From NCBI GenBank assembly GCA_910575475.1, contig CAJTGD010000016.1:59431-123430 (forward strand): a stretch of DNA of 64,000 nt. Direction: 5' to 3'. How positions within the stretch are numbered: the stretch's first letter is position 1; the number at the start of each line of letters is the position of its first letter. Shown here piece after piece: positions 26,279 to 35,221 of this stretch. Position numbers and translations under genes: made by a program. The notes below the pieces were generated by a model. The model worked only from the letters and a program-made list of their open reading frames with translations, had not been told where the DNA came from and did no database searches. The DNA comes from Lachnospiraceae bacterium. Lineage in GTDB: Bacteria > Bacillota > Clostridia > Lachnospirales > Lachnospiraceae.

Positions 26279-27946
26279 TTACTTCGGCAGCTTAAACGAA
26301 CTCTTCAGGGATACGATCCGGTTAAATACCAGTGCGTCCGGAGCGGAATCCTTTGCGTCAATGCAGAAATACCCGGTTCTTACAAACTGGAAGCTGTCAT
26401 AAGCCTTTGCCTCCGAAAATCCCGGTTCTACGAAACAGTCCTTCAAAACCGTGAGGGAATCCGGATTCAGATTCAGAGATCCGTCCTCCTTATTATAAAC
26501 GCCCTTCTCCTCGTCCACCAGATTCTCATACAGGCGGATCTCCGCTTTCTTTGCGTAAGGAGCCGCCACCCAGTGGATGGTCCCCTTGACCTTTCTCCCG
26601 CTAAATCCGCTGCCGCTTTTGGTCTCCGGATCATAGGTACAATGAACCTCGGTCACATTTCCATTTTCATCCTTCACAAAGCTTTCGCATTTTACAAAAT
26701 ACGCGGACATGAGGCGCACTTCATTTCCCGGGAAGAGTCGGAAATACTTCTTCGGAGGCTCCTCCATAAAGTCCTCGCGCTCTATATACAGCTCCCTGCA
26801 GAAAGGAACCTTCCTTGTACCCAGCGCTTCATTCTCCAGGTTGTTGGGAACATCCAGATATTCCGTCTCGCCCTCCGGATAGTTGTCTATGATCAGTTTG
26901 ATGGGATCCAGCACCGCCATCATACGGGCCTTCTTCATCTTTAAGTCTTCCCGGATGCAGTATTCCAGCATGGCATAATCCACAGAGCTCTGCGCCTTGG
27001 ACACTCCGCACATGTCGATGAACATCTTGATGGACTCCGGGGTAAAGCCGCGCCTGCGCAGCGCCGCGATGGACACCAGACGGGGGTCATCCCATCCGTC
27101 CACGATGCCGTCCTCCACCAGCTTCTTGATATACCGCTTCCCCGTCACCACATTGGTAAGATAGAGCTTGGCAAACTCAATCTGGCGGGGCGGATTTTTA
27201 AATTCACATTCCCTTACCACCCAGTCATACAGCGGGCGGTGATCCTCAAACTCCAGCGTACAGATGGAGTGGGTGATCCCCTCAATGGCGTCCTCGATCG
27301 GGTGCGCAAAATCATACATGGGATAGATGCGCCACTTGTCTCCGGTCCTGTGATGGGACATGCGCGCTACACGGTAGATCACAGGGTCGCGCATGTTGAT
27401 ATTAGGAGACGCCATGTCGATCTTCGCCCGGAGCACCTTCTCCCCGTCCTGATAAGCCCCGGAGCGCATCTCTTCAAAGAGCCGCAGGTTCTCTTCCACC
27501 GTACGGTCCCGGTAAGGACTGTCCTTTCCGGCTTCTGTCAGCGTACCCCGATATGCGCGGATCTCCTCCGCGGACAGGTCGCAGACATAGGCTTTTCCTT
27601 TTTCGATCAGCCGGATGGCACAGTCATACATCTGATCAAAATAATCCGACGCGAAGTACAGCCGGTCCTCCCAGTCCGCTCCCAGCCAGCGGATATCCTC
27701 CATGATAGAATCCACGAACTCCACCTTCTCCTTGGTAGGGTTGGTGTCGTCAAAACGCATATTGAAGGTTCCGTGATACTTCTGCGCCAGCCCATAATTC
27801 AACAGTATGGACTTGGCATGTCCGATATGCAGATATCCGTTGGGTTCCGGCGGGAACCGGGTGCACACCTTGTCATACACGCCCTCCGCAAGATCCTTAT
27901 CAATCTCCTGCTCTATAAAATTCTTCGATACAACTTCGTTTTCCAT
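26279..27946 (-). CDS. glnS: Glutaminyl-tRNA synthetase
   Basis: 555 residues, class [16 protein letters not shown] carries the HIGH motif (residues 40-43), and the KMSKS-like loop is VTGKRYIKK. The C-terminal half is the double beta-barrel anticodon-binding domain of GlnRS, not the helical one of GluRS. Many Firmicutes make Gln-tRNA indirectly, so direct GlnRS is a notable trait, though known in Lachnospiraceae. GAGGAGG lies 6 bases before the ATG, with a promoter upstream. Confidence 0.93.
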   Translation of the reverse strand: MENEVVSKNFIEQEIDKDLAEGVYDKVCTRFPPEPNGYLHIGHAKSILLNYGLAQKYHGTFNMRFDDTNPTKEKVEFVDSIMEDIRWLGADWEDRLYFASDYFDQMYDCAIRLIEKGKAYVCDLSAEEIRAYRGTLTEAGKDSPYRDRTVEENLRLFEEMRSGAYQDGEKVLRAKIDMASPNINMRDPVIYRVARMSHHRTGDKWRIYPMYDFAHPIEDAIEGITHSICTLEFEDHRPLYDWVVRECEFKNPPRQIEFAKLYLTNVVTGKRYIKKLVEDGIVDGWDDPRLVSIAALRRRGFTPESIKMFIDMCGVSKAQSSVDYAMLEYCIREDLKMKKARMMAVLDPIKLIIDNYPEGETEYLDVPNNLENEALGTRKVPFCRELYIEREDFMEEPPKKYFRLFPGNEVRLMSAYFVKCESFVKDENGNVTEVHCTYDPETKSGSGFSGRKVKGTIHWVAAPYAKKAEIRLYENLVDEEKGVYNKEDGSLNLNPDSLTVLKDCFVEPGFSEAKAYDSFQFVRTGYFCIDAKDSAPDALVFNRIVSLKSSFKLPK

Positions 27947-27997
27947 GGTTTCCTCCTCAGTCTTTCTCTATAGATACTCTCGAAATCTCTGCCCACT

Positions 27998-28026
27998 ATC
28001 TTACCATAATTTGTATACAACGGCAA
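27998..28026 (-). promoter_or_regulatory. Predicted promoter of glnS
   Basis: Minus-strand -35 TTGCCG (28021-28026), 17-base spacer, -10 TAAGAT (27998-28003), 52 bases before the ATG. No T-box is visible in this short leader. Confidence 0.55.
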
Positions 28027-28073
28027 GGCTGAAAGCAGGGTTTTCACTGCGATTCATGAAAAGCACCGCAGAA

Positions 28074-28122
28074 AAAGGCCGGCCCTCCGCTGAAAGCGGC
28101 TGAAAACGGGCCGGCCCTTTTA
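28074..28122 (-). terminator. Terminator after the galK-galT unit
   Basis: GGCCGGCCC and GGGCCGGCC pair around an inner CCGCT-GAA-AGCGG stem. TTTTT follows on the minus strand and TTTT on the plus strand, so it may work both ways. Confidence 0.8.
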
Positions 28123-28154
28123 GAGTTTTTCTGAACTCCTGGTTTTCATTCATT

Positions 28155-28508
28155 CTATTTTAAATCTCTGTCCAAAACAAAATAACTTCCCACCTCATCC
28201 AACAGACCAAGATACTGCTGAAACAGTTCCCTCTGGCCTTCCTGGAACAACACGCAGGACGGAATTCCCACATATTCATCATTCGCCTTATCCCAGTCCC
28301 GCTGCAGGAGCGTCCTGAGATAGATCAAGCCCTCTCCCTGATCCTCCCGTGTACAGATGCAGGTCTCAATGTTATTCTTCATAAAATCCAGATAGCGGTA
28401 AAAGTGCGGAACACCGCAATCCTGCCGTTTATCCAGGAATAACATCAGCTCCTTCAATGCATCTCGCAGCGGAACTAACTGTTCTGCTTCCAGGTTACGA
28501 TAACTCAT
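28155..28508 (-). CDS. Hypothetical protein downstream of galT
   Basis: 117 residues, soluble and mostly helical, not recognised. Visible segments include LRDALKELMLFLDKRQDCG and YVGIPSCVLFQEGQRELFQQYLGL. A longer frame runs to 28637, but AGAGGA lies 8 bases before ATG 28508, so the shorter form is chosen. It is 138 bases after galT and before the shared terminator, so it may be the last gene of the galactose transcript. Confidence 0.6.
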   Translation of the reverse strand: MSYRNLEAEQLVPLRDALKELMLFLDKRQDCGVPHFYRYLDFMKNNIETCICTREDQGEGLIYLRTLLQRDWDKANDEYVGIPSCVLFQEGQRELFQQYLGLLDEVGSYFVLDRDLK

Positions 28509-28646
28509 ACGAATCCTCTTAGACTTGCCATTCATTCCATGCACCATATGAATCAAACCACATTTATATATCGGCATGATCGCAGTGATTCCATACGGAG
28601 CGAAACGTTTTTCGGCACAAACCGCTTCTGCAAGCATTCGATATCT

Positions 28647-30143
28647 TTAAAGCGTTCCGATAAATCTGCGGAATGCTTCCAGCCCTTTCGGCGTATACTT
28701 GTATACACCGGCATCCTCCAATACCTGGCAGAATACCTTTCCCACCTCTTTCTGAAGGATCTCCTCGATATTTTCCGCGTTCACGTCCGGATACTGGGGC
28801 AGAAATTCCTCCACCCAGTCCGCATGCTTCTCAATGCATTCCTCCGAGCGGATGTCTTTTCCTTCCAGGATATATTCCTTTAAAAGCTCCAGTTCTCCCT
28901 TCAGCCGCGCCGGAAGCACGGCAAGGCCCATGACCTCGATCAGGCCGATATTCTCCTTCTTGATATGGTGCAGCTTCCCATGGGGATGATAGACTCCCAG
29001 GGGATGCTCCTCCGTAGTGATGTTGTTGCGCAGCGTCAAATCCAATTCATACAGTTCTCCCCGCTTCCGCGCGATCGGCGTAATCGTGTTGTGGGGCTGT
29101 CCTTCCGTCTCCGCGAAGATAAACGCCGCCTCGTCCGTATAGTCTCTCCATGCCTTCAGGATGTACTCCGCCAGATCAATGATCCGGGTCTCGTCGGCGC
29201 ACTGCAGACGGATCACGGAAAGGGGCCATTTTACAATGCCTGCCGTCACGTCCTCATATCCCTTTACCGTGAAGCTTTCCACCACAGGAGCCTTTGCCAT
29301 GGCAAAGGTATAATGCCCGCCCTGGAAATGGTCATGGCTCAGGATGGAGCCTCCCACAATGGGAAGGTCCGCGTTGGATCCCAGGAAATAATGGGGGAAC
29401 TGCTTTACAAAATCAAATAATTTAATAAACGCGGCACGGTCGATCTTCATGGGAGTATGCTCCCCGTTGAATACGATGCAGTGCTCGTTGTAATATACAT
29501 AAGGCGAATACTGGAAGCCCCAGGCGGACTCGTTGATGGTGATCGGGATGATCCGGTGATTCTCCCTGGCCGGGTGGTTGGCGCGTCCCGCGTAGCCTTC
29601 ATTTTCCATACAGAGCTGGCATTTCGGATAGGCGGAATTCTTTGCGTTCCTGGCAGCGGCTATTGCCTTCGGGTCCTTTTCCGGCTTGGACAGATTGATG
29701 GTGATGTCCAGTGTGCCGTAGTCCGTATCCACCGTCCACTTCCGATCCTTTTTGATACGGTAGCGGCGGATATAATCGCTGTCCTGGCTGAACTTGTAAT
29801 ACTTTTCCGTCGCATGCTCCGGGGAAACGGCATAGTCCTCCCAGAAGCTTTTCTGTACCTGGGCCGGGCGGGGCATCAGGCAGTTCATCAGCTTTGTGTC
29901 AAAAAGATCCCGGTGTACCACGCTGTCCTCAATGATCCCGCGGCTGCATGCTTCGTCCAGGAGTTCCTTTAAAACATCCTCCAGAACGATCTTGGACAGA
30001 TCGCAGGTGCTGTCCTCATAATCATTCTCCTGAAAGAGATCCAGAAGAAGATTCGTTGTATAGATCCGTTCACATTCCGGGGTCAGCCCGGTGTTGATTC
30101 CGTATTGAACCAGCTTTTTGATATTTTCATATAATTTCAACAT
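28647..30143 (-). CDS. galT: UDP-glucose--hexose-1-phosphate uridylyltransferase (Firmicutes type)
   Basis: 498 residues, the long GalT form of Gram-positive bacteria. The N-terminal 180 residues precede the nucleotidyl-transfer core with CQLCMENEGYAGR and the HDHFQGG histidine triad-like catalytic segment. It exchanges UMP between UDP-glucose and galactose-1-phosphate in the Leloir pathway. ATG 30143 has GGAG at a good distance, preferred over TTG 30155. It follows galK by 20 bases. Confidence 0.94.
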   Translation of the reverse strand: MLKLYENIKKLVQYGINTGLTPECERIYTTNLLLDLFQENDYEDSTCDLSKIVLEDVLKELLDEACSRGIIEDSVVHRDLFDTKLMNCLMPRPAQVQKSFWEDYAVSPEHATEKYYKFSQDSDYIRRYRIKKDRKWTVDTDYGTLDITINLSKPEKDPKAIAAARNAKNSAYPKCQLCMENEGYAGRANHPARENHRIIPITINESAWGFQYSPYVYYNEHCIVFNGEHTPMKIDRAAFIKLFDFVKQFPHYFLGSNADLPIVGGSILSHDHFQGGHYTFAMAKAPVVESFTVKGYEDVTAGIVKWPLSVIRLQCADETRIIDLAEYILKAWRDYTDEAAFIFAETEGQPHNTITPIARKRGELYELDLTLRNNITTEEHPLGVYHPHGKLHHIKKENIGLIEVMGLAVLPARLKGELELLKEYILEGKDIRSEECIEKHADWVEEFLPQYPDVNAENIEEILQKEVGKVFCQVLEDAGVYKYTPKGLEAFRRFIGTL

Positions 30144-30163
30144 ACCGTTCTCCAATCTGTAAG

Positions 30164-31339
30164 TTATTTCAGTTCGCCTGCGCCTTCCCCGATATCTACG
30201 GTATAAAATTCCGCCTCGTGTCCCACCTTTTCCTTGTAGGAAGCTCCGATGGAACGGATGAAATCATCTACCGCGTCATTTTCCACAATGCTCACGGTGC
30301 AGCCGCCGAAGCCGCCTCCGGTAATTCTGGATCCGATCACGCCGGGAATCTTCCAGGCCAGATCTACCAGAATATCGATCTCCTCACAGGAAACCTCATA
30401 GTCATCCCGCAGGGATACATGAGACTGGTTCATCAGCTCTCCGAACCGCGCGATGTTGTCCGCCTTCAATGCGGCAACCGCCTCGATGGTGCGCTGGTTC
30501 TCCGCAACCGCATGCCTTGCCCTCTTTTCCAGGATCGGATCGGTCAGAACATGCTTATATTTCTCAAATTCCTCTACGGTCAGGTCGCCCAGCGTCTCGA
30601 TGTCCGCAACCGTCTTCAATGCGGCAAGCGCGTCCGTACATTCCTGACGGCGGTCGTTGTACGCAGAATCCACCAGGCTGTGCTTCACCTTGCTGTTCAC
30701 AATGACGATCCGCGCATCTTTTAGCTTGACAGGCGCATACTCATAATGCAGGGTGCTGGTATCCAGGAAGATGGCATTGTCCTTCTTTCCCATGGCCACC
30801 GCAAACTGATCCATGATCCCGCAGTTGCAGCCGTTGAAATGATTTTCCGAATACTGGCCGATCAGCGCGATATCTACCATGCTCAGATCGGTGATGTGAT
30901 ACAGGCTGCAAAGGATCACGCCGGTCAGCACCTCCAGGGACGCGGAGGACGAAAGTCCGCTTCCGTTGGGAATGTTGCCCCAGATCACCATATCAAAGCC
31001 GGTATCCAGCGTATGGCCCTTTTCCTGAAATGCCCACACTACGCCGAGAGGATAATTTGCCCAGCCGTAAGCATCTTGATTGATCAATTCATCTAGAGAA
31101 GCTTCTACAACCCCGAAACGATCCAGATTCATCGAGTAAAAATGGATTTTGCGGTCCGTACGCTTCCGCGCAATGCCGTATGTACCAATCGTCAGCGCAC
31201 ATGGAAATACATGTCCTCCGTTATAATCCGTATGCTCTCCGATCAGATTGACACGCCCCGGAGAAAAATAAAAGCCGGCTCCGTCCGCATTTCCAAAGAG
31301 TTCCGCAAATTTTTTCAGCAATTTTTCTTTCATGATCAT
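30164..31339 (-). CDS. galK: Galactokinase
   Basis: 391 residues of the GHMP kinase family. GRVNLIGEHTDYNGG is the galactokinase signature; NGSGLSSSASLEV is the ATP loop and GGGFGGCTV the third motif. It phosphorylates galactose at C1. Of three nearby ATGs, 31339 is best placed after GAGGACTTT. No galE or transporter is in the window. Confidence 0.95.
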   Translation of the reverse strand: MIMKEKLLKKFAELFGNADGAGFYFSPGRVNLIGEHTDYNGGHVFPCALTIGTYGIARKRTDRKIHFYSMNLDRFGVVEASLDELINQDAYGWANYPLGVVWAFQEKGHTLDTGFDMVIWGNIPNGSGLSSSASLEVLTGVILCSLYHITDLSMVDIALIGQYSENHFNGCNCGIMDQFAVAMGKKDNAIFLDTSTLHYEYAPVKLKDARIVIVNSKVKHSLVDSAYNDRRQECTDALAALKTVADIETLGDLTVEEFEKYKHVLTDPILEKRARHAVAENQRTIEAVAALKADNIARFGELMNQSHVSLRDDYEVSCEEIDILVDLAWKIPGVIGSRITGGGFGGCTVSIVENDAVDDFIRSIGASYKEKVGHEAEFYTVDIGEGAGELK

Positions 31340-31376
31340 CAAAGTCCTCACTTTCTGGTTTGTTTCCTCAGATTTT

Positions 31377-31382
31377 ATTATA
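31377..31382 (-). promoter_or_regulatory. Possible -10 element of the galK-galT promoter
   Basis: Minus-strand TATAAT 37 bases before galK, without a recognisable -35. Activator-dependent transcription is one possible reason. Confidence 0.4.
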
Positions 31383-31431
31383 GATGTCCCTACTGTTGAA
31401 ATCCATATAAAATCCGTGCAAAAATATGCAA

Positions 31432-32091
31432 TTATGTTGCTTTCCGATTGGATGTTTTCTTATGTTCCGTTCTCTTCCTATGCGCTGTCGCTTTTTTCCT
31501 TTGGACGGCCCGCTTCTGCTCCGGCGCCTTCTTTTTCACGCTGTAGCCGAAGGTGCCCAGCTTTTTCCCGGCCGCCAGATATTCCCCGTGGGAATACGCC
31601 AGCAGTCCGGCACGGTTCAGCTCCAGGCGTCCGCTTTTGTCCAGATAAGCTTCGTCTGCATGGACCGCCTTCACTTCCGCCAGAAACATATGGTGGCTGC
31701 CCAGCTCCTTCACCTCCGTTACCCGGCATTCCAGATTCACCGGGGATTCCCGGATCAGGGGCGCAAAGTCAAGCGCCTCTGCCTTCCCCCTGTGGAGCCC
31801 TGTCTCCTTCCACTTGTCCACGTCCCGGCCCGACCGGACGCCGCAGTAATCCGCGGCCCATGCCAGTTTCTCCGTGGTCAGGTTGATGACAAATTCCCCG
31901 GTTTCCCGCAGCATTCCGTAAGAATAGCGCTCCGGACGCACGGAGATATATGCCATGGCAGGATTGGTGCAGATAGTCCCGGTCCAGGCGATGGTCAGTA
32001 TATTGGTGTTCCCTTTTGTATCCCCTGTGCTCACCATCACAGCCGGAAGGGGATACAGCATATTCCCCGGCTTCCATATTTGCTTGCCCAT
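31432..32091 (-). CDS. Flavin reductase family protein with basic tail
   Basis: 219 residues. Residues 1-183 match the FMN-binding flavin-reductase-like fold: PAVMVSTGD, NILTIAWTG, MAYISVRPERYSY, FVINL and SHHMFLAEVKAV. Substrate is unknown; relatives reduce flavins or act as flavoproteins. The last 35 residues are a Lys/Arg-rich disordered tail (KRAVQRKKATAHRKRTEHKK) not usual in the family. It lies between galK and the pyrophosphatase, with no promoter evident. Confidence 0.85.
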   Translation of the reverse strand: MGKQIWKPGNMLYPLPAVMVSTGDTKGNTNILTIAWTGTICTNPAMAYISVRPERYSYGMLRETGEFVINLTTEKLAWAADYCGVRSGRDVDKWKETGLHRGKAEALDFAPLIRESPVNLECRVTEVKELGSHHMFLAEVKAVHADEAYLDKSGRLELNRAGLLAYSHGEYLAAGKKLGTFGYSVKKKAPEQKRAVQRKKATAHRKRTEHKKTSNRKAT

Positions 32092-32110
32092 AAATCCATT
32101 CCTTCTATAA

Positions 32111-32160
32111 TATAGAATACACCCCCTGGCGGATGCCCAGGGTACTGTATGAACAGTAAC
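32111..32160. repeat. Paired small hairpins sharing the GTTACTGTTCA motif
   Basis: Two hairpins lie side by side after the pyrophosphatase stop: CCCTGG/CCAGGG and TACTGT-ATGA-ACAGTA. The second includes GTTACTGTTCA on the minus strand, the same sequence as the ends of the element at 22477-22621. No T-run follows, so a terminator role is uncertain. Confidence 0.45.
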
Positions 32161-32176
32161 GTTCTGTTATGTATCA

Positions 32177-33832
32177 CTACTGCTGCAGCGCTTCCACCAG
32201 AGCGGGTACCAGCTGCTTTTTCCTGGATACGACTCCCTTTAAATGCAGTTCCTCCATCTCCGCCCGCAGGTCGAAGGCGTTGATCAGCTTCTCCCTGGCT
32301 TCCGGCCCGGCGCAGAGCAGCTCGGAGGATTCCGTGATAATGTTGGTCAGCATGAAAAAGATCATATTCAGACTGTGGTTGGTCCTTGCCTTTTCCAGAT
32401 GCGGCATGACCTTTTCCTTGATCTCCGAGAGCTCCTCTTCGCTCATGGAGTTCACCTGCCCCACACCGAATACCATGTCGTTGACCGTAAACTGCTTGAA
32501 ATCCAAAAAGCAGATCTCCTCCGCCGTCTTTCCTTTCAGGTTACTGCCTGCGCGGAACATGGCCTGGGCCAGCATCTCGATATCTACCTCTGCCAGCTCC
32601 GCAAGCTGCCTTGCGGACTGCTCATCCGGCGGAGTGCAGGTGGGAGACCGAAACATCAAGGTATCCGAAATGATGGCCGCACACAGAAGCCCGGCAATGG
32701 TAGCGGATACCTTCACGCCATTCTCCTGGTACATCTGGTACACGATGGTCGCGGTACATCCTACCGGCTGGTTACGGAAAAAGACCGGCCCCATGGTCTC
32801 AATGCTGCTCAGTCTGTGGTGGTCAATGATCTCCAGCACATCCGCCTGCTCGATCCCGTTGACTGCCTGGCTCTTTTCATTGTGGTCCACCAGGATCACC
32901 TGCTTCTTCCGGCAGTTTAAAAGTCTCCGTCTGGAAATGAATCCAAGGAATTTGCCCTTATTGTCCAGCACCGGGAAATCGCGGAAACGGTTCCTCATCA
33001 TGACTTCCTTGACATCATCCACATAATCCCGCATCTTAAAGGAGACCAGCCCGTCCTTGCCGCTCATAAAATGCCGGATCGGAATGCTCTGGTTGATCAG
33101 CCTCGCCACGGTAAATGTGTCCTGTTCCGTGGTGATGATCACGATCTCCTTCTCTTTGGCCTGCTCCAGGATACCTTCGTCCAGCTCCGCTCCGGTGGAA
33201 ACGATCATACAGCTGACCCCCATGTCAATGGCCATCTGCTGTACCTCCTTCCGGTTGCCCAGGATCACCAGGTCTTCCGGCTCCACAAACTCCGCCATCA
33301 GCTTCCGGCTGGAGGCCACGATCCCCACCTTACCGTTGGACATATAGCTGTGCGGATTTCCCGTGACGATCTCCCCCTCAATGCAGGTGGCGATGTTGCG
33401 GTACTGGGTCCGGGAGGTTGCAAGGATCGTGCTGTCATACACATCCATGTAGGAGGTTGCGATATCTCCGATGGTGATCAACCCCTCCAGCTTGCCGTCC
33501 CTCGTCACCGGAAGGGTTTTCAGATTCTCCTCCTTCATCCTGGCCCATGCGGACTTGATGGAGACCGAACCGCGCATCCCTTCCACCTCGCGCATGGCCA
33601 CATCCTTCACCTGCACCCGCAGGTCTGTCAGCAGCGCGGGGGCCTTCACGTTGAAATAATCCAGCACATACTGGGTCTCTTCATTCAACTGCCCTGCCCG
33701 CCTCGCGTTATGCCGCTCTCCTGTCAGCTCCGTCCGAAGCTGGGCATAGGCGATGGCAGAACAGACGGAGTCCGTATCCGGGTTCTTGTGCCCTACCACA
33801 TAGATCTTGTTGTTGATTACACCTTTTTCCAT
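32177..33832 (-). CDS. Manganese-dependent inorganic pyrophosphatase with regulatory CBS domains
   Basis: 551 residues. The DHH phosphoesterase core is split: GHKNPDTDSVCSA (near residue 15) and VDHN/EIIDHHR (near 330-350), with a DHHA2 domain at the end. Between them lie a CBS pair and a DRTGG-like segment. In known CBS-PPases these sense AMP/ADP inhibition and ATP or dinucleotide activation. The enzyme hydrolyses PPi in the cytoplasm. I chose ATG 33832 over the upstream TTG, although AAAGG is 13 bases away. Confidence 0.92.
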   Translation of the reverse strand: MEKGVINNKIYVVGHKNPDTDSVCSAIAYAQLRTELTGERHNARRAGQLNEETQYVLDYFNVKAPALLTDLRVQVKDVAMREVEGMRGSVSIKSAWARMKEENLKTLPVTRDGKLEGLITIGDIATSYMDVYDSTILATSRTQYRNIATCIEGEIVTGNPHSYMSNGKVGIVASSRKLMAEFVEPEDLVILGNRKEVQQMAIDMGVSCMIVSTGAELDEGILEQAKEKEIVIITTEQDTFTVARLINQSIPIRHFMSGKDGLVSFKMRDYVDDVKEVMMRNRFRDFPVLDNKGKFLGFISRRRLLNCRKKQVILVDHNEKSQAVNGIEQADVLEIIDHHRLSSIETMGPVFFRNQPVGCTATIVYQMYQENGVKVSATIAGLLCAAIISDTLMFRSPTCTPPDEQSARQLAELAEVDIEMLAQAMFRAGSNLKGKTAEEICFLDFKQFTVNDMVFGVGQVNSMSEEELSEIKEKVMPHLEKARTNHSLNMIFFMLTNIITESSELLCAGPEAREKLINAFDLRAEMEELHLKGVVSRKKQLVPALVEALQQ

Positions 33833-33948
33833 AAATTGTACCAAGCCTTTCTATTACTTTTCACAGCCTTTATCTAACAGTGTAACATTATTTTTGAATT
33901 TCGTCACTTGAATTTGCAAGATTAGTTGTTTTTTTAGTCAAACATATG

Positions 33949-33954
33949 TTATAC
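33949..33954 (+). promoter_or_regulatory. Extended -10 promoter of the S1-domain gene
   Basis: TGTTATACT with a poor -35 (TTGTTT, 19-base spacer), 49 bases before the ATG. Confidence 0.4.
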
Positions 33955-34003
33955 TTGTGCCATAGATATTACAAATTATAGAAAGATACGTTGAGGTGTA
34001 ACC

Positions 34004-34759
34004 ATGAATGAAGAATTAAAAACCGAAGAAATGACCCCTGAAAATGTACAGGCCGAGGAAGCCGTGAACGGCGGTGCTGCCGAAGAGGCAGCTCAGGCCG
34101 CAGAAGCACCTGCCGAGAGCATGGCAGACTATGAGGAACATCTGGATGATGCCAATCCCTGGAATCTGGTCAAGAAGTATATGGAAGAGAAGACCGTCCT
34201 CCCGGTAAAGATAGAAGGTGTTGTGAACGGCGGCGTCATCGCCATGGTGGAAGGCCTGCGCGGATTCGTCCCCGCTTCCAAGCTGTCCCTGTCCTATGTG
34301 GAGGATCTGGAGGACTACCTGCTCAAGGAGATCGAGGTCCATGTCATCGACGCGGATCAGGCGAACAACCGCCTTGTACTCTCCGCCCGTGATATTTTAA
34401 GGGCAAAAGAAAAGAAAGCGCGCCAGGATCAGATCGCCAGCGTCAAGGTAGGCACGGTCATGGACGGTGTTGTAGAGACGCTGCAGAATTACGGCGCGTT
34501 CATCAAGCTGGAGAACAATCTTTCCGGCTTGGTACATGTATCCCAGATTTCCCAAAAGCGGGTAAAGACTCCGTCCGATGTACTGAAGGTGGGCGACGAG
34601 GTCAAGGTCAAGGTCATCGGGATCAAGGAAGGCAAGATCAGCCTGAGCATGAAGGCCCTGGAGACCGCCGCGGAGGATGTTTCGGAAAAGGTCGAGATTC
34701 CAAAGTCCGAGAATATCGGAACCAGCCTTGGAGATCTGTTCAAAAACCTGAAGATGTAA
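34004..34759 (+). CDS. Protein with two S1 RNA-binding domains
   Basis: 251 residues. An acidic, Ala/Glu-rich N terminus (about 1-55) is followed by two S1 domains, about 63-130 (IEGVVNGGVIAMVEGLRGFVP) and 147-216 (VGTVMDGVVETLQNYGAFIKL), and a short tail. It resembles a truncated ribosomal S1/RpsA-like protein of clostridia that binds RNA. Its exact role is not known. GAGGTG precedes the ATG, and a terminator follows. It is divergent from the pyrophosphatase. Confidence 0.85.
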   Translation: MNEELKTEEMTPENVQAEEAVNGGAAEEAAQAAEAPAESMADYEEHLDDANPWNLVKKYMEEKTVLPVKIEGVVNGGVIAMVEGLRGFVPASKLSLSYVEDLEDYLLKEIEVHVIDADQANNRLVLSARDILRAKEKKARQDQIASVKVGTVMDGVVETLQNYGAFIKLENNLSGLVHVSQISQKRVKTPSDVLKVGDEVKVKVIGIKEGKISLSMKALETAAEDVSEKVEIPKSENIGTSLGDLFKNLKM

Positions 34760-34858
34760 TATAGCGGCGATCTGTTTGATCCGTCAAAGACAGTATGATG
34801 TCCCTGCAACAGACAGCAGCTGCAAAAAAACGGACGATCGCGTGAAAAAAGTCCTTAG

Positions 34859-34906
34859 AAAAAGTCCTTACGAAGCAGTCTCTTCTGCTCCATAAGGACT
34901 TTTTTC
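34859..34906 (+). terminator. Terminator after the S1-domain gene
   Basis: AAAAAGTCCTTA pairs with TAAGGACTTTTT across an inner GAAGCAG/CTGCTCC stem. A second copy of AAAAAGTCCTTA at 34846-34857 could pair with the same 3' arm. Confidence 0.8.
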
Positions 34907-34979
34907 ATACGATCCATGCATAAGCCATCCCAGCTTTTCCATGGATCAGCCACGCCAGGAACCTGTATCCGCTATGGTC

Positions 34980-35144
34980 CTACCGCTCCTGATGCTCTGT
35001 CTCATGGTGTCCGCAATGGCCGCCGCAGTATTTACAATTTCCGCCGCAGTGGATGGATTTCCCATTTTTCTTATCGCGGATCATACTCCGGATGATCCCT
35101 GCCACGATCCCTGCCAGGATCAGGCTGACCAAAACAGTTCCCAT
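34980..35144 (-). CDS. FeoB-associated Cys-rich membrane protein
   Basis: 54 residues. One transmembrane helix (GTVLVSLILAGIVAGIIRSMI) is followed by a basic stretch and a Cys/Gly/His tail CGGNCKYCGGHCGHH, the form of the small FeoB-associated family (PF12669-like). It probably assists ferrous iron transport. It lies downstream of feoB in the same direction. ATG 35144 is chosen because GGAGG is 8 bases away; the upstream ATG 35150 is too close. Confidence 0.8.
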   Translation of the reverse strand: MGTVLVSLILAGIVAGIIRSMIRDKKNGKSIHCGGNCKYCGGHCGHHETEHQER

Positions 35145-35161
35145 ATGCATCCCCTCCTTTG

Positions 35162-35208
35162 ATACCATCGTATGCAGAAAGGCTGCCAGTGGCAGGCTTT
35201 CTGTATTT
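35162..35208 (+). repeat. 47-bp hairpin repeat, copy 1
   Basis: Contains CAGAAAGGCTGCC-AGT-GGCAGGCTTTCTG (stem of 7+5 pairs with one mismatch) and ATACCAT...GTAT on one side. It matches copy 2 at 38411-38457 (opposite strand) at 45 of 47 bases. It lies between feoB and the FeoB-associated gene. Confidence 0.8.
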
Positions 35209-35221
35209 CGTCCTTGTGTTT

